A stretch of DNA of 64,000 bases from CAITJF01 sp032654645 (GTDB taxonomy: Bacteria; Pseudomonadota; Gammaproteobacteria; Burkholderiales; Gallionellaceae), in contig JAULAW010000003.1 of assembly GCA_032654645.1 (NCBI GenBank), positions 1 to 64,000 on the forward strand. Reading direction: 5' to 3'. Position numbers and translations under genes: made by a program. The notes below the pieces were generated by a model. The model had not been told where the DNA came from. It did not search any database and saw only the letters and a list, made by a program, of their open reading frames with translations. This document shows positions 8,832 to 21,700 of the stretch, piece after piece. How positions within the stretch are numbered: the first letter of the stretch is position 1; every line of letters starts with the position of its first letter.

Positions 8832-9127
8832 TATGATTCCTTCCTGGCTTTAGACGCTTTTGCTTCCATTGCAGCAATTCGCTTATTACTTGCTTCAACA
8901 TAGGCCAGCACTTCGTCAATCGAATCGGAAGCGCGATTAGCTGCCGCCATTGCTGCGTCGGCCACAACACCCAGCTCCTCGTCATCTTTTTCAGAGTTGT
9001 AGGCCGTAGCACCCCGGCGCATCAACTCGGAAACAGGTAAGCCAAGTTTTTTTGCCTTCGCGCTAATGGCTTTTTTTTCATTCGGCGTAGCTTGCACTAC
9101 GATTCTCGCAATTGCTGCTGTAGTCAT
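8831..9127 (-). CDS. ribbon-helix-helix-type small DNA-binding protein
   Basis: The 98-residue protein begins with a likely ribbon-helix-helix fold: a beta strand ARIVVQAT, then TPNEKKAISAKAKKLGLPVS and ELMRRGATAYN. This resembles antitoxins and MobC-type mobilisation proteins. Residues 50-98 are Ala/Glu/Lys-rich and helical. Two TATGTACAT repeats lie just upstream of the start and suggest autoregulation. The second gene of the operon is a short coiled coil rather than a recognisable toxin, so a toxin-antitoxin label is not justified. Confidence 0.6.
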   Translation of the reverse strand: MTTAAIARIVVQATPNEKKAISAKAKKLGLPVSELMRRGATAYNSEKDDEELGVVADAAMAAANRASDSIDEVLAYVEASNKRIAAMEAKASKARKES

Positions 9128-9150
9128 GCTTTCCCCCTTGGCTTGATGTA

Positions 9151-9176
9151 TATGTACATGGACAGTGTATGTACAT
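9151..9176 (-). promoter_or_regulatory. two TATGTACAT repeats, probable operator
   Basis: TATGTACAT occurs at 9151-9159 and 9168-9176, spaced 17 bases start to start, 24-50 bases before the start of the minus-strand ribbon-helix-helix gene. Each unit contains the palindrome ATGTACAT. Tandem short palindromes in a promoter are typical of operators for this protein class. Confidence 0.5.
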
Positions 9177-9203
9177 ATTTTACGAAAAAAAAGGGCTTGT
9201 CAA

Positions 9204-9235
9204 GCCTTGGAGCAAGAAAGCCTTGGAGCAAGAAA
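9204..9235. repeat. two tandem copies of a 16-bp unit
   Basis: GCCTTGGAGCAAGAAA is repeated exactly twice (9204-9219, 9220-9235) in the spacer before the multicopper oxidase gene. No function is evident. Confidence 0.8.
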
Positions 9236-9306
9236 GCTTCAACAGCTAATTGCGACATGGCTTTCCTCTACCCATGAACCTTGGTGCTCTGTGAATACGG
9301 TCGTAT

Positions 9307-9368
9307 GTAGGAGCGCAATTTATTGCGCGATCGTCAATATCATATCGCCCAATAAATTGGGCTCCTAC
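9307..9368. repeat. REP-type palindrome with GTAGGAGC ends
   Basis: The unit begins GTAGGAGC and ends GCTCCTAC, with inner arms GCGCAATTTATTGCGC and CCCAATAAATTGGGC. A related palindrome with the same ends lies at 38529-38583 and a half-related one at about 47086-47136. This is a dispersed intergenic palindrome. Confidence 0.7.
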
Positions 9369-9600
9369 AGCAGCGCCCGTTCTCGCTACGCTTTTGGTTC
9401 ATGGGTTCAATTCGGGCGAAAAATTGGCGGCTGCGGTCTCTCCCCCAGCACCTCCCTTTTCTCTCTAACTTTCTTGTGGGAGGGGCTGTGGGAATAGTTA
9501 TCTGACAGGCAAGAAACAAGGCCTTCTTGATTGCTGAAGCAGTACAAATGTCCCATAAATATAGGGCGGTTTGTACTATGGTAACAAGGAGGTTTGTCCT

Positions 9601-9675
9601 ATGAAAATAGGGAAAATAGTATCGGTAAAACAGCGGCATACGTCAATGTTTTATTCCTGTAACACTTTAAGCTGA
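9601..9675 (+). CDS. candidate 24-residue ORF with strong ribosome-binding site
   Basis: AAGGAGG (9586-9592) stands exactly eight bases before ATG 9601, a near-ideal Shine-Dalgarno. The frame encodes MKIGKIVSVKQRHTSMFYSC plus four more residues and ends at TGA, about 100 bases before the multicopper oxidase start. Related GTTTGTnCTATG motifs occur at 9570-9603. It may be a leader peptide for the giant gene or an unannotated small protein; no homologue is known to me. Confidence 0.4.
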   Translation: MKIGKIVSVKQRHTSMFYSCNTLS

Positions 9676-9771
9676 AACCGTGGCAGAAAGCGTGAAAATT
9701 GCTCGAAACGCAGTCTGCAGATATCAAAAAACGGAGTTGAGCAATTTTGAATTGTGCCAAAGGAGAGAAAA

Positions 9772-12700
9772 ATGAAAAAGACTAAACGTATCAGTTTCAG
9801 GTTAAAGCCAATCGTTGCAGCGGTGGCCTTTGCGATAACCGGTCAATTAACGGCCAACCTGGCGCATGCCGGTGCAGGCTGGGGCGATAACACTGACATT
9901 ACTGGCGCGCAGATCAAAGTTCAAACCTATTACGCCAACAGCCCTTCCGGCATGCGGCCCGACCCCTTGGGTGGCTCGCCCATCGATACCGGAAAAGCCT
10001 TGCGCAAATTTATCAATACCCTCCCGAGTGTCCCCGGCCTGGCGCCCAGCACCAATGCCGGCGTGAACGACCTCGGCCAATATATCACTCTGGCCTCCCC
10101 GGAAAAATGGATTGATGGAAACGGCAATCTGACTAACGACGATTACTATGAAATCGCCGTCATCGAATATGCCGAAAAGATGCACAGCGACCTGGCCAAG
10201 CCGACCCGCCTGCGCGGCTATGTGCAGCTCGAAACTGCGGCGGTGGCTGCTGCTTATAACTCCATATCTGCCCAGAATGCCGCGCCTGCCGCCGCCAATG
10301 CCGCTACCCTGGCGCAATATAACACTGACCTCGCGGCGTATAACGTTGCGTTGGCGCAATATCAGAATGACATCGCCATATATAACGCTGCCAAAGCTAC
10401 GTATGACGCCGCTGTTGCCGCATTCAATGCCTATACGGCCCCAACAGCGCCTGCGGTCTTTACCGGCGTAGCGCCAACAGCGCCAGCACCCTTTACACTC
10501 GTTGCGCCTACTCCGCCAGCAGCATTTACCGGCGTAGCTCCCACAGCACCCGCCGTAGTAGCCGCACCGGGCACAGCACCGGCAGCAGTAGCCGCACCGG
10601 GCGCAGCACCGGCGGTAGTAGCAACACCTGGAACAGCACCAGCCGTAGTGGCCGCACCTGGGACAGCGCCCGCAATCGTGGCAGCACCTGGGACAGCGCC
10701 AGCGGTAGTAACCGCACCGGGCGCAGCGCCGGCGGTAGTAACCGCACCCGGGACAGCACCCGCAATCGTGGCGGCACCCGGAACAGCGCCAGCGGTAGTA
10801 ACCGCACCGGGAACAGCACCCGCAATCGTGGCCGCACCCGGAGCAGCGCCAGCGGTAGTAGCCGCACCCGGGGCAGCGCCCGCCGTAGTGGCTGCACCTG
10901 GCGTAGAACCTACAATGCCGACACCACCTGGGCCTGCACCGGCAGTAGTGGCTCCGCCGGGCCCGTTGCCGACTGTTGTAGCCCTGCCAGGGGCAGCTCC
11001 AGCAGTAGTGGCCGCTCCTGGGGCAGCACCAACTTCAGTAGCTAATCCAGGCGCGGCACCGGCCGTGGTAACGGCACCGACCGCCCCGGCTGTAGTAGCG
11101 AATCCTGGCGCGGCGCCTGCCGTGGTAACGGCACCGACCGCCCCGGCTGTAGTAGCGAATCCTGGCGCGGCGCCTGCCGTGGTAACGGCACCGACCGCCC
11201 CGGCTGTAGTAGCGAATCCTGGCGCGGCGCCTGCCGTGGTAACGGCACCGACCGCCCCGGCTGTAGTAGCGAATCCTGGCGCGGCGCCTGCCGTGGTAAC
11301 GGCACCGACCGCCCCGGCTGTAGTAGCGAATCCTGGCGCGGCGCCTGCCGTGGTAACGGCACCGACCGCCCCGGCTGTAGTAGCGAATCCTGGCGCGGCG
11401 CCTGCCGTGGTAACGGCACCGACCGCCCCGGCTGTAGTAGCGAATCCTGGCGCGGCGCCTGCCGTGGTAACGGCACCGACCGCCCCGGCTGTAGTAGCGA
11501 ATCCTGGCGCGGCGCCTGCCGTGGTAACGGCACCGACCGCCCCGGCAGTCGTGTCCAATCCTGGAGCGGCCCCGGCAGTCGTGGCCAATCCTGGAGCGGC
11601 CCCGGCAGTCGTGGCCAATCCTGGCGCGGCGCCTGCCGTGGTAACGGCACCGACCGCCCCGGCAGTTGTGGCCAATCCTGGCGCCGCACCGACTGTAGTG
11701 ACTGCACCTGACTTAGCTGCCTACCAGGCTGCACAGCAAACATATGACGCATCGGTGGCCGCCTACGCCACGTACCAGACCAACCTGGCCGCGTACAACA
11801 CCGCGCTTGGCGCATACAACGCGTACCTGACAGCCCAGTCCGCGTACGACGCATCGGTGGCCGCCTACGCCACGTACCAGACCAACCTGGCCGCGTACAA
11901 CACCGCGCTTGGCGCATACAACGCGTACCTGACAGCCCAGTCCGCGTACGACGCATCGGTGGCCGCCTACGCCACGTACCAGACCAACCTGGCCGCGTAC
12001 AACACCGCGCTTGGCGCATACAACGCGTACCTGACAGCCCAGTCCGCGTACGACGCATCGGTGGCCGCCTACGCCACGTACCAGACCAACCTGGCCGCGT
12101 ACAACACCGCGCTTGGCGCATACAACGCGTACCTGACAGCCCAGTCCGCGTACGACGCATCGGTGGCCGCCTACGCCACGTACCAGACCAACCTGGCCGC
12201 GTACAACACCGCGCTTGGCGCATACAACGCGTACCTGACAGCCCAGTCCGCGTACGACGCATCGGTGGCCGCCTACGCCACGTACCAGACCAACCTGGCC
12301 GCGTACAACACCGCGCTTGGCGCATACAACGCGTACCTGACAGCCCAGTCCGCGTACGACGCATCGGTGGCCGCCTACGCCACGTACCAGACCAACCTGG
12401 CCGCGTACAACACCGCGCTTGGCGCATACAACGCGTACCTGACAGCCCAGTCCGCGTACGACGCATCGGTGGCCGCCTACGCCACGTACCAGACCAACCT
12501 GGCCGCGTACAACACCGCGCTTGGCGCATACAACGCGTACCTGACAGCCCAGTCCGCGTACGACGCATCGGTGGCCGCCTACGCCACGTACCAGACCAAC
12601 CTGGCCGCGTACAACACCGCGCTTGGCGCATACAACGCGTACCTGACAGCCCAGTCCGCGTACGACGCATCGGTGGCCGCCTACGCCACGTACCAGACCA

Positions 12701-15700
12701 ACCTGGCCGCGTACAACACCGCGCTTGGCGCATACAACGCGTACCTGACAGCCCAGTCCGCGTACGACGCATCGGTGACCGCCTACGCCACGTACCAGAC
12801 CAACCTGGCCGCGTACAACACCGCGCTTGGCGCATACAACGCGTACCTGACAGCCCAGTCCGCGTACGACGCATCGGTGGCCGCCTACGCCACGTACCAG
12901 ACCAACCTGGCCGCGTACAACACCGCGCTTGGCGCATACAACGCGTACCTGACAGCCCAGTCCGCGTACGACGCATCGGTGGCCGCCTACGCCACGTACC
13001 AGACCAACCTGGCCGCGTACAACACCGCGCTTGGCGCATACAACGCGTACCTGACAGCCCAGTCCGCGTACGACGCATCGGTGGCCGCCTACGCCACGTA
13101 CCAGACCAACCTGGCCGCGTACAACACCGCGCTTGGCGCATACAACGCGTACCTGACAGCCCAGTCCGCGTACGACGCATCGGTGGCCGCCTACGCCACG
13201 TACCAGACCAACCTGGCCGCGTACAACACCGCGCTTGGCGCATACAACGCGTACCTGACAGCCCAGTCCGCGTACGACGCATCGGTGGCCGCCTACGCCA
13301 CGTACCAGACCAACCTGGCCGCGTACAACACCGCGCTTGGCGCATACAACGCGTACCTGACAGCCCAGTCCGCGTACGACGCATCGGTGGCCGCCTACGC
13401 CACGTACCAGACCAACCTGGCCGCGTACAACACCGCGCTTGGCGCATACAACGCGTACCTGACAGCCCAGTCCGCGTACGACGCATCGGTGGCCGCCTAC
13501 GCCACGTACCAGACCAACCTGGCCGCGTACAACACCGCGCTTGGCGCATACAACGCGTACCTGACAGCCCAGTCCGCGTACGACGCATCGGTGGCCGCCT
13601 ACGCCACGTACCAGACCAACCTGGCCGCGTACAACACCGCGCTTGGCGCATACAACGCGTACCTGACAGCCCAGTCCGCGTACGACGCATCGGTGGCCGC
13701 CTACGCCACGTACCAGACCAACCTGGCCGCGTACAACACCGCGCTTGGCGCATACAACACCTACCTGAATGACTATGCCAACTGGGTAGCTGCGGGTAGC
13801 GATCCCCTTACTGAACCAGCCATCGTAGCCAACCCTGGCGCCGCGCCGTCCGTGGTAGCCGCACCGGGCGCCGCGCCGACAGCAGTGGCCGACCCTGGCG
13901 CCGCGCCGGCCGTGGTAGCCGCACCGGGCGCCGCGCCGACAGCAGTGGCCGACCCTGGCGCCGCGCCGGCCGTGGTAGCCGCACCGGGCGCCGCGCCGAC
14001 AGCAGTGGCCGACCCTGGCGCCGCGCCGGCCGTGGTAGCCGCACCGGGCGCCGCGCCGACAGCAGTGGCCAACCCTGGCGCCGCGCCGGCCGTGGTAGCC
14101 GCACCGGGCGCCGCGCCGACAGCAGTAGCCAACCCTGGCGCCGCGCCGGCCGTGGTAGCCGCACCGGGCGCCGCGCCGACAGCAGTAGCCAACCCTGGCG
14201 CCGCGCCGGCCGTGGTAGCCGCACCGGGCGCCGCGCCGACAGCAGTAGCCAACCCTGGCGCCGCGCCGGCCGTGGTAGCCGCACCGGGCGCCGCGCCGAC
14301 AGCAGTAGCCAACCCTGGCGCCGCGCCGGCCGTGGTAGCCGCACCGGGCGCCGCGCCGACAGCAGTAGCCAACCCTGGCGCCGCGCCGGCCGTGGTAGCC
14401 GCACCGGGCGCCGCGCCGACAGCAGTAGCCAACCCTGGCGCCGCGCCGGCCGTGGTAGCCGCACCGGGCGCCGCGCCGACAGCAGTAGCCAACCCTGGCG
14501 CCGCGCCGGCCGTGGTAGCCGCACCGGGCGCCGCGCCGACAGCAGTAGCCAACCCTGGCGCCGCGCCGGCCGTGGTAGCCGCACCGGGCGCCGCGCCGAC
14601 AGCAGTAGCCAACCCTGGCGCCGCGCCGGCCGTGGTAGCCGCACCGGGCGCCGCGCCGACAGCAGTAGCCAACCCTGGCGCCGCGCCGGCCGTGGTAGCC
14701 GCACCGGGCGCCGCGCCGACAGCAGTAGCCAACCCTGGCGCCGCGCCGGCCGTGGTAGCCGCACCGGGCGCCGCGCCGACAGCAGTAGCCAACCCTGGCG
14801 CCGCGCCGGCCGTGGTAGCCGCACCGGGCGCCGCGCCGACAGCAGTAGCCAACCCTGGCGCCGCGCCGGCCGTGGTAGCCGCACCGGGCGCCGCGCCGAC
14901 AGCAGTAGCCAACCCTGGCGCCGCGCCGGCCGTGGTAGCCGCACCGGGCGCCGCGCCGACAGCAGTAGCCAACCCTGGCGCCGCGCCGGCCGTGGTAGCC
15001 GCACCGGGCGCCGCGCCGACAGCAGTAGCCAACCCTGGCGCCGCGCCGGCTGTAGTGAATGCGCCTGACTTAGTTGCCTACCAGGCTGCACAACAAACAT
15101 ACAACACCGCGCTGGCCGCATACAACAGCTACGTGACCGCGAAGGCCGCGTACGACAGCGCGCTGGCCGCGTACAACACCTACCTGAATGTAGACCTGCC
15201 AGCGTACACCAGCGCGCTGGCCGCATACAACAGCTACGTGACCGCGAAGGCCGCGTACGACAGCGCGCTGGCCGCGTACAACACCTACCTGAATGTTGAC
15301 CTGCCAGCGTACACCAGCGCGCTGGCCGCATACAACAGCTACGTGACCGCGAAGGCCGCGTACGACAGCGCGCTGGCCGCGTACAACACCTACCTGAATG
15401 TTGACCTGCCCGCGTACACCAGCGCGCTGGCCGCGTACAACAGCTACGTGACCGCGAAGGCCGCGTACGACAGCGCGCTGGCCGCGTACAACACCTACCT
15501 GAATGTTGACCTGCCCGCGTACAACAGCGCGCTGGCCGCGTACAACAGCTACGTGACCGCCAAGGCCGCGTACGACACGGCGCTGGCCGCGTACAACACC
15601 TACCTGAATGTTGACCTGCCCGCGTACAACAGCGCGCTGGCCGCGTACAACAGCTACGTGACCGCGAAGGCCGCGTACGACACGGCGCTGGCCGCGTACA

Positions 15701-18700
15701 ACACCTACCTGAATGTTGACCTGCCCGCGTACAACAGCGCGCTGGCCGCGTACAACAGCTACGTGACCGCGAAGGCCGCGTACGACACGGCGCTGGCCGC
15801 GTACAACACCTACCTGAATGTTGACCTGCCCGCGTACAACAGCGCGCTGGCCGCGTACAACAGCTACGTGACCGCGAAGGCCGCGTACGACACGGCGCTG
15901 GCCGCGTACAACACCTACCTGAATGTTGACCTGCCCGCGTACAACAGCGCGCTGGCCACGTACAACAGCTACGTGACCGCGAAGGCCGCGTACGACACGG
16001 CGCTGGCCGCGTACAACACCTACCTGAATGTTGACCTGCCCGCGTACAACAGCGCGCTGGCCGCGTACAACAGCTACGTGACCGCGAAGGCCGCGTACGA
16101 CAGCGCGCTGGCCGCGTACAACACCTACCTGAATGTTGACCTGCCCGCGTACAACAGCGCGCTGGCCACGTACAACAGCTACGTGACCGCGAAGGCCGCG
16201 TACGACACGGCGCTGGCGAACTACAACGCCTACCTGTCCGCGCTGGCGACGTACAACACCGACCTGGCCGCGTACAACAGCTACGTGACCGCGAAGGCCG
16301 CGTACGACACGGCGCTGGCGCAGTACAACACCTACCTTGCGGCGAAGGCAGCGTACGACGCATCGGTTGTCGCATACAGCAACTATCAGACCGCGCTCAC
16401 CGCATACAATGCTTCGGTAGCTGCATACGCCGCCTATCTGGACGCACAGGCCGCCTATAACGCTTCTGTCACTGCGTACGTTACGTATCTGAATGCCAAG
16501 GTCGCCTATGACGCTGCTGTTTCCAAATTCGTAACTGATTACACTGCTTACGTCGCCGCACTAAACGCGTATGACGCATCTGTCATCGCGTACAACAACT
16601 ATGTCACTAACAAGGCCGCGTATGACGCATCGGTTGCGGCGTACAACACCTATGTCACTAACAAGGCCGCGTATGACGCTGCTGTCATCGCGTACAACAC
16701 CTATGTGACCGACAAGGCCGCGTATGACGCTGCTGTCATCGCGTACAACACCTATGTGACCGACAAGGCCGCGTATGACGCTGCTGTCATCGCGTACAAC
16801 ACCTATGTGACCGACAAGGCCGCGTATGACGCTGCTGTCATCGCGTACAACACCTATGTGACCGACAAGGCCGCGTACGACGCAGCGGTTGCGGCGTACA
16901 ACACCTATGTGGCCGACAAGGCCGCGTACGACGCATCTGTCATCGCGTACAGCACCTATGTGGCCGACAAGGCCGCGTACGACGCAACGGTTGCGGCGTA
17001 CAACACCTATGTGACCGCCAAGGCCGCGTACGATGCCGCTGTCGCCGCATACGCCGTGTACCAAACTGACCTGGCCGCGTATCAAGCTGCCCTGGCCGCG
17101 TTCAACACCGCCCAAGCCGCGTTTGACGCATCGGTCGTCCAATACAACACTGACCTGGCCGCGTTCAACACCGCCCAAGCCGCGTATGACGCATCGGTCG
17201 TTAAGTACAACACTGACCTGGCCGCATTCAACAACGCCAAAGTCGCATATGATGCTGCGGTCGCCCAGTACAACGCTGACCTGGCCGCGTATAACGCTGC
17301 CCAAACAACGTATAGCGCTGCGGTTGCCGCTTTCAGCACATATACCGCACCAACCGCACCTAATGCGCCCGTCACGCCAACGTTGATTGCCCTGCAACCC
17401 CTGCCGAGCAAACACGTGGCACTGACTTATCCCGATGGCACCAACATCACGGATATCAGAGGCGCACAGGTTTACGCTGTTGCTGAACCACATTACCTTG
17501 GCGCGTCCATCCTCGCCATCCGGGGCACGGCGGTGCGTATGAAATATACCAACTATCTGCCTGTCGGCACCGCCAAGGGCGCCGATCTATTCATTCCGGT
17601 GGATACGACCATCGCGGGCGCGGGACTTGGCCCGGATGGGGTGACATCGTTCACCCAGAATCGTGTTGCGGTCCATTTGCATGGCGGTGACTTGCCCTGG
17701 ATCAGCGATGGCACGCCGCATCAGTGGATTTCTCCAGCAGGCGAAACGGGCGCTTACTCAAGCATTGATCCGGCTACCGGTATCAGCTCGGCAAGAGGCG
17801 TGAGCGTTCAGAACGTTCCCGACATGCCCGATCCGGGTCCAGGGTCGAACACCCTGTATTTCCCCACCAACCTGAGCGGACGCTTGATGATGTATCACGA
17901 TCACGCTTCCGGGATAACTAGACTCAACGCTTACGCGGGCATAGCCGCAGCTTATCTGGTATTGGATCCGGTGGAGATAGGCATGATTACCAGCGGCGTT
18001 ATTCCTGCCGAACAGATTCCGCTGGTCATCCAGGACAAGACCTTTGTGCCCAAGGATATTGCCCAACAGGACGCCAAATGGGATACGGTTCATTGGGGCG
18101 AAGAGGGCGATCTGTGGTTCCCGCACGTCTATGAAACCAACCAGGATCCCAATTCATGGGACGGCACCAATCCGGTCGGGCGCTGGGACTGGGGCCCGTG
18201 GTTCTGGCCGGTGTTCCCCGCCCAGTATTCGCTGCCGACCGGTACTTACGGCGATGTCACCACCACGCCGGAAGCCTTCATGGATACGCCGGTGATCAAC
18301 GGCACCGCCTATCCGTCGCTCACGGTGGATCCCAAGGCCTATCGCTTCCGTATTTTGAGCATAGGCAACGACCGCTTCGTCAATATCGGGCTGTATAAGG
18401 CAGTGGACAAGAATGGCGTGGTTTGCGATGCCGCCAACACGACGCCGGTAGCAGAAGATTCCGGTGTTGCCTGCACCGAAGTAAAAATGGTTCCGGCCAT
18501 TCCGGATGCGGTCCACCCAAAATGGCCGTCCGATGGCAGAGCGGGCGGTGTGCCCGATCCGGCAACGGCGGGTCCCGACATCATCGTAATTGGCAGCGAA
18601 GGTGGCTTGCTGCCGAAACCGGTGGTGATTCCATCGCAACCGGTCAGCTATGAAATGAACCGCCGCAGCGTTACGGTGTTGAACGTGCTGGATCACGGAC

Positions 18701-21700
18701 TCTATCTGGCGCCGGGGGAGCGGTCGGATGCCATCATCGACTTCTCCCAGTACGCCGGTCAAACCCTGATTATGTACAACGATGCGCCTGCACCGGTTCC
18801 CGCGTTTGACCCGCGCATCGACTACTATACAGGCGACCCGGATCAAACCGGTGCGGGTGGTGCGCACAGCACGCTGCCAGGCTATGGCCCGAATACCCGT
18901 ACCCTGATGCAAATCAAGGTGGCCGCAAAAACGCCTGACGCCCCGTTCAATCTGGCCGCGTTGGAGACTGCGTTGCCGGCAACTTATGGTCAAACCCAAG
19001 AGCGCCCCATTGTTCCGCAAGCGGTCTATAACGCCGCATTTAACACGGCCGACTCCAATAACTATGCCAAGATTTCCACCGGCACAGCATTGCAGCCTAC
19101 TTTCAATTGGACGCCAACCGGGGCTCAGACCATTTCGGCTGTTGCGCTAACCGGCAGCGGCACGGGTTATACTTCTGCGCCTGCGGTCGTGTTCAACGGC
19201 GGAGTTGATCTTGCGATACCGGGCAACATCCAGGCGCAAGCTGTTTCCACGGTCGATCCAATTTCCCGCAAGGTTACCAGTGTCACGCTGACCAGCGCGG
19301 GGAGCGGCTACACCTCTGCGCCGGTGATCACCTTCATCGGCGGCGGCGGCATCGGTGCGACAGCCACTGTTACTACCTCGCTGACGCAGTCGTTGCCGGT
19401 AGAGAACAAGGCCATTCAGGAACTGTTTGATCCGGTTTATGGGCGGATGAACGCGACGCTGGGAGTCGAGCTGCCGTTCACCACTGCGCTGACCCAGACC
19501 ACGATTCCGCTCAATTACATTGACCCGACCACCGAGACCATCGCTGACGGCACGACGCATATCTGGAAGATCACGCATAACGGTGTGGACTCCCATCCGG
19601 TGCATTTACACATGGTTAACGTGCAGGTGATCAACCGCCTGGGTTGGGACGGCACGATCAAGCCGCCTAAAGAAGACGAGTTTGGCTGGAAGGAAACGAT
19701 CAAGATGAACCCGCTGGAAGACATCGTGGTCGCGGTTCGGCCAAAGCGTCCTGTGACTCCTTTCGGGCTTCCACAGAGCGTGCGCGCCATGGATCCGTCG
19801 CAACAGATCGGTTCCAGGCTGGGCTTCACGCAAGTTAATCCACTGAACAACACACCGATGGTGGTTGCCAACGCGATTGCGAATTACGACAACGAGTATG
19901 TCTGGCACTGCCACATCCTGGGCCATGAAGAGAATGACTTCATGCGCCCGTTGGTATTCCACCCGACCGTGGTGGTGCCGGATGCGCCCAACAGCTTGAT
20001 GATTGCTGCTGGAGCGCCTGCCGGGGCACTGACCTGGATTGATCCGACGCCTACCGTCGCACCGGGGCTGGATGCGTTCGGTGTTCCGACCAAAGGCAAC
20101 GCGAAGAACGAGATCGGCTTCAAGATCATGCGTGCGACCAATGGTGGGGTGTTTACCCAAATCGGCGATGCGCTTGCCAACGCGACCTCATGGACCGATC
20201 CTAACCCAGTGCCGCCAGTGGCGACGGATAGCTACTCGTATCAGGTCATCGCCTACAACGCGGCGGGTGATTCGTTGCCGTCCAATATCTGGACCGTGAC
20301 GACAATTCCTGCGGCGCCAAGCAATCTTGCTGCGGCACCTGTCACTGCCATATCGGTCACGCTGACCTGGAGGGATAATGCGGGTAACGAGGCGAACTAC
20401 GTGGTGCTGCGTACCGATGTTGCCACCGGAACGGTTGTGTCCACGACGCTTCCCTTCAATACAACCAGGTTTGTTGACACGACGGTTGCGGAGAACACGG
20501 TGTACATATACGAGGTTCAGGCAGCCAACGCTTTGGGCGTAGCGCCCTCCGGAACACCGGTTACGGTAACGACGCTGTTTACGTTGCCTGTGGCTCCGTC
20601 CGCGCTCACCGCAACGTCTAATCCTGTCGCAAGAGGTACCAGCGTAACCTTGACTTGGATGGACAACGCCTTCAATGAAGCGAACTACACGGTGCAGCGC
20701 ATGACAGTAGCCGCCGGAACCGTGTGTAACGCTGCCGCTGCTGGCTGGGGCACGATCAACGCAGCCGTTCCGGCAGCGGTTGGAACAGGAACGACGATCA
20801 GTTATGTTGATATCGCCGATTTGGCGATTTCCGGCTCATCGTATTGCTACCGGGTGGCTGCGACCAATCCGGCCGGTGCAAGTGTCTGGAGCATGACACC
20901 GGGTGCGGTAACTACGCCGATTGTTGTTTCTGGCCCTATCACTCTGACAGGGACGCCGAACGCGGCAGGCACGCTGGCGGCTTTGACCTGGGTTGATACG
21001 GCCAATAACGAAACGGGTTACAGGGTGGAAAGGACTACCGATGGCGGTGCGACCTACACCACGCTCACCACACTGGCTCGCACGGCGGCGCAGCGGATCG
21101 GTGTGAATGGTGCGGTGACGTACAGCGCAGCGTCCACGCCCGGATTCATCAACTCCTATCGGGTGACGGCGATCAATGTGACTGCGGGCTTTACTTCGTT
21201 GTCGCTGCCTGCAACGGTGAATGTCAACCTGTTGGCCCCGGTAGCTCCGGCAGCACCAACGGGGCTGGCAGCGAGATTGGCTTCGGCCACACAGGTTGCG
21301 CTGACCTGGTTGGATAATGCCAACTCGGAGACTGCCTATGTGGTTGAAATAACCAATACCAACACCGGGGTTATAACGCTGGCAACGATCAACCGCAATG
21401 CGGCGAACAGCCTTGCTACTGGAGGTATCGTGACCTATAACGCTGCTGTAGTTGCCGGCAACACCTATAGCTTCCAAGTGAAGGCGCAGACCACCCGCTA
21501 CGGGTTGACCACGCCATCCACCTACGACGGTCCGGTCAGCATGAGCGTAACGGCTCCGCTGGCTCCGGCTAATGTCGGTGCGGTCGCGGGTGCCGTAGCC
21601 AGGACTGTCGTGGTGAGCTGGACGGATAACTCTAGCAACGAAAGCGGTTTCACGGTTCAACGCAGCAGGCTACAAGCTGGCGTCTGGGGTGCTTGGGGTA

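Noticed and set aside
10431..11675. 414-residue minus-strand frame of Ala/Gly/Thr repeats
   Set aside because: It mirrors the Pro/Ala/Val repeats of the oxidase; the sense frame has signal peptide, ribosome-binding site and copper motifs.
11042..13753. 903-residue open frame on the minus strand
   Set aside because: It is a shadow of the 102-bp and 57-bp repeats: a repeat length divisible by three keeps several frames open. The product (Arg/Cys/Trp-rich repeats) has no start signal and is not protein-like.
11743..13758. CRISPR-like regular repeats
   Set aside because: The repeats are contiguous with no unique spacers, lie in a coding frame, and have no cas genes nearby.
13808..16375. 855-residue open frame on the minus strand, with a 419-residue frame at 13773-15032
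   Set aside because: Both are shadows of the 60-bp and 105-bp repeats inside the oxidase gene, for the same reason.
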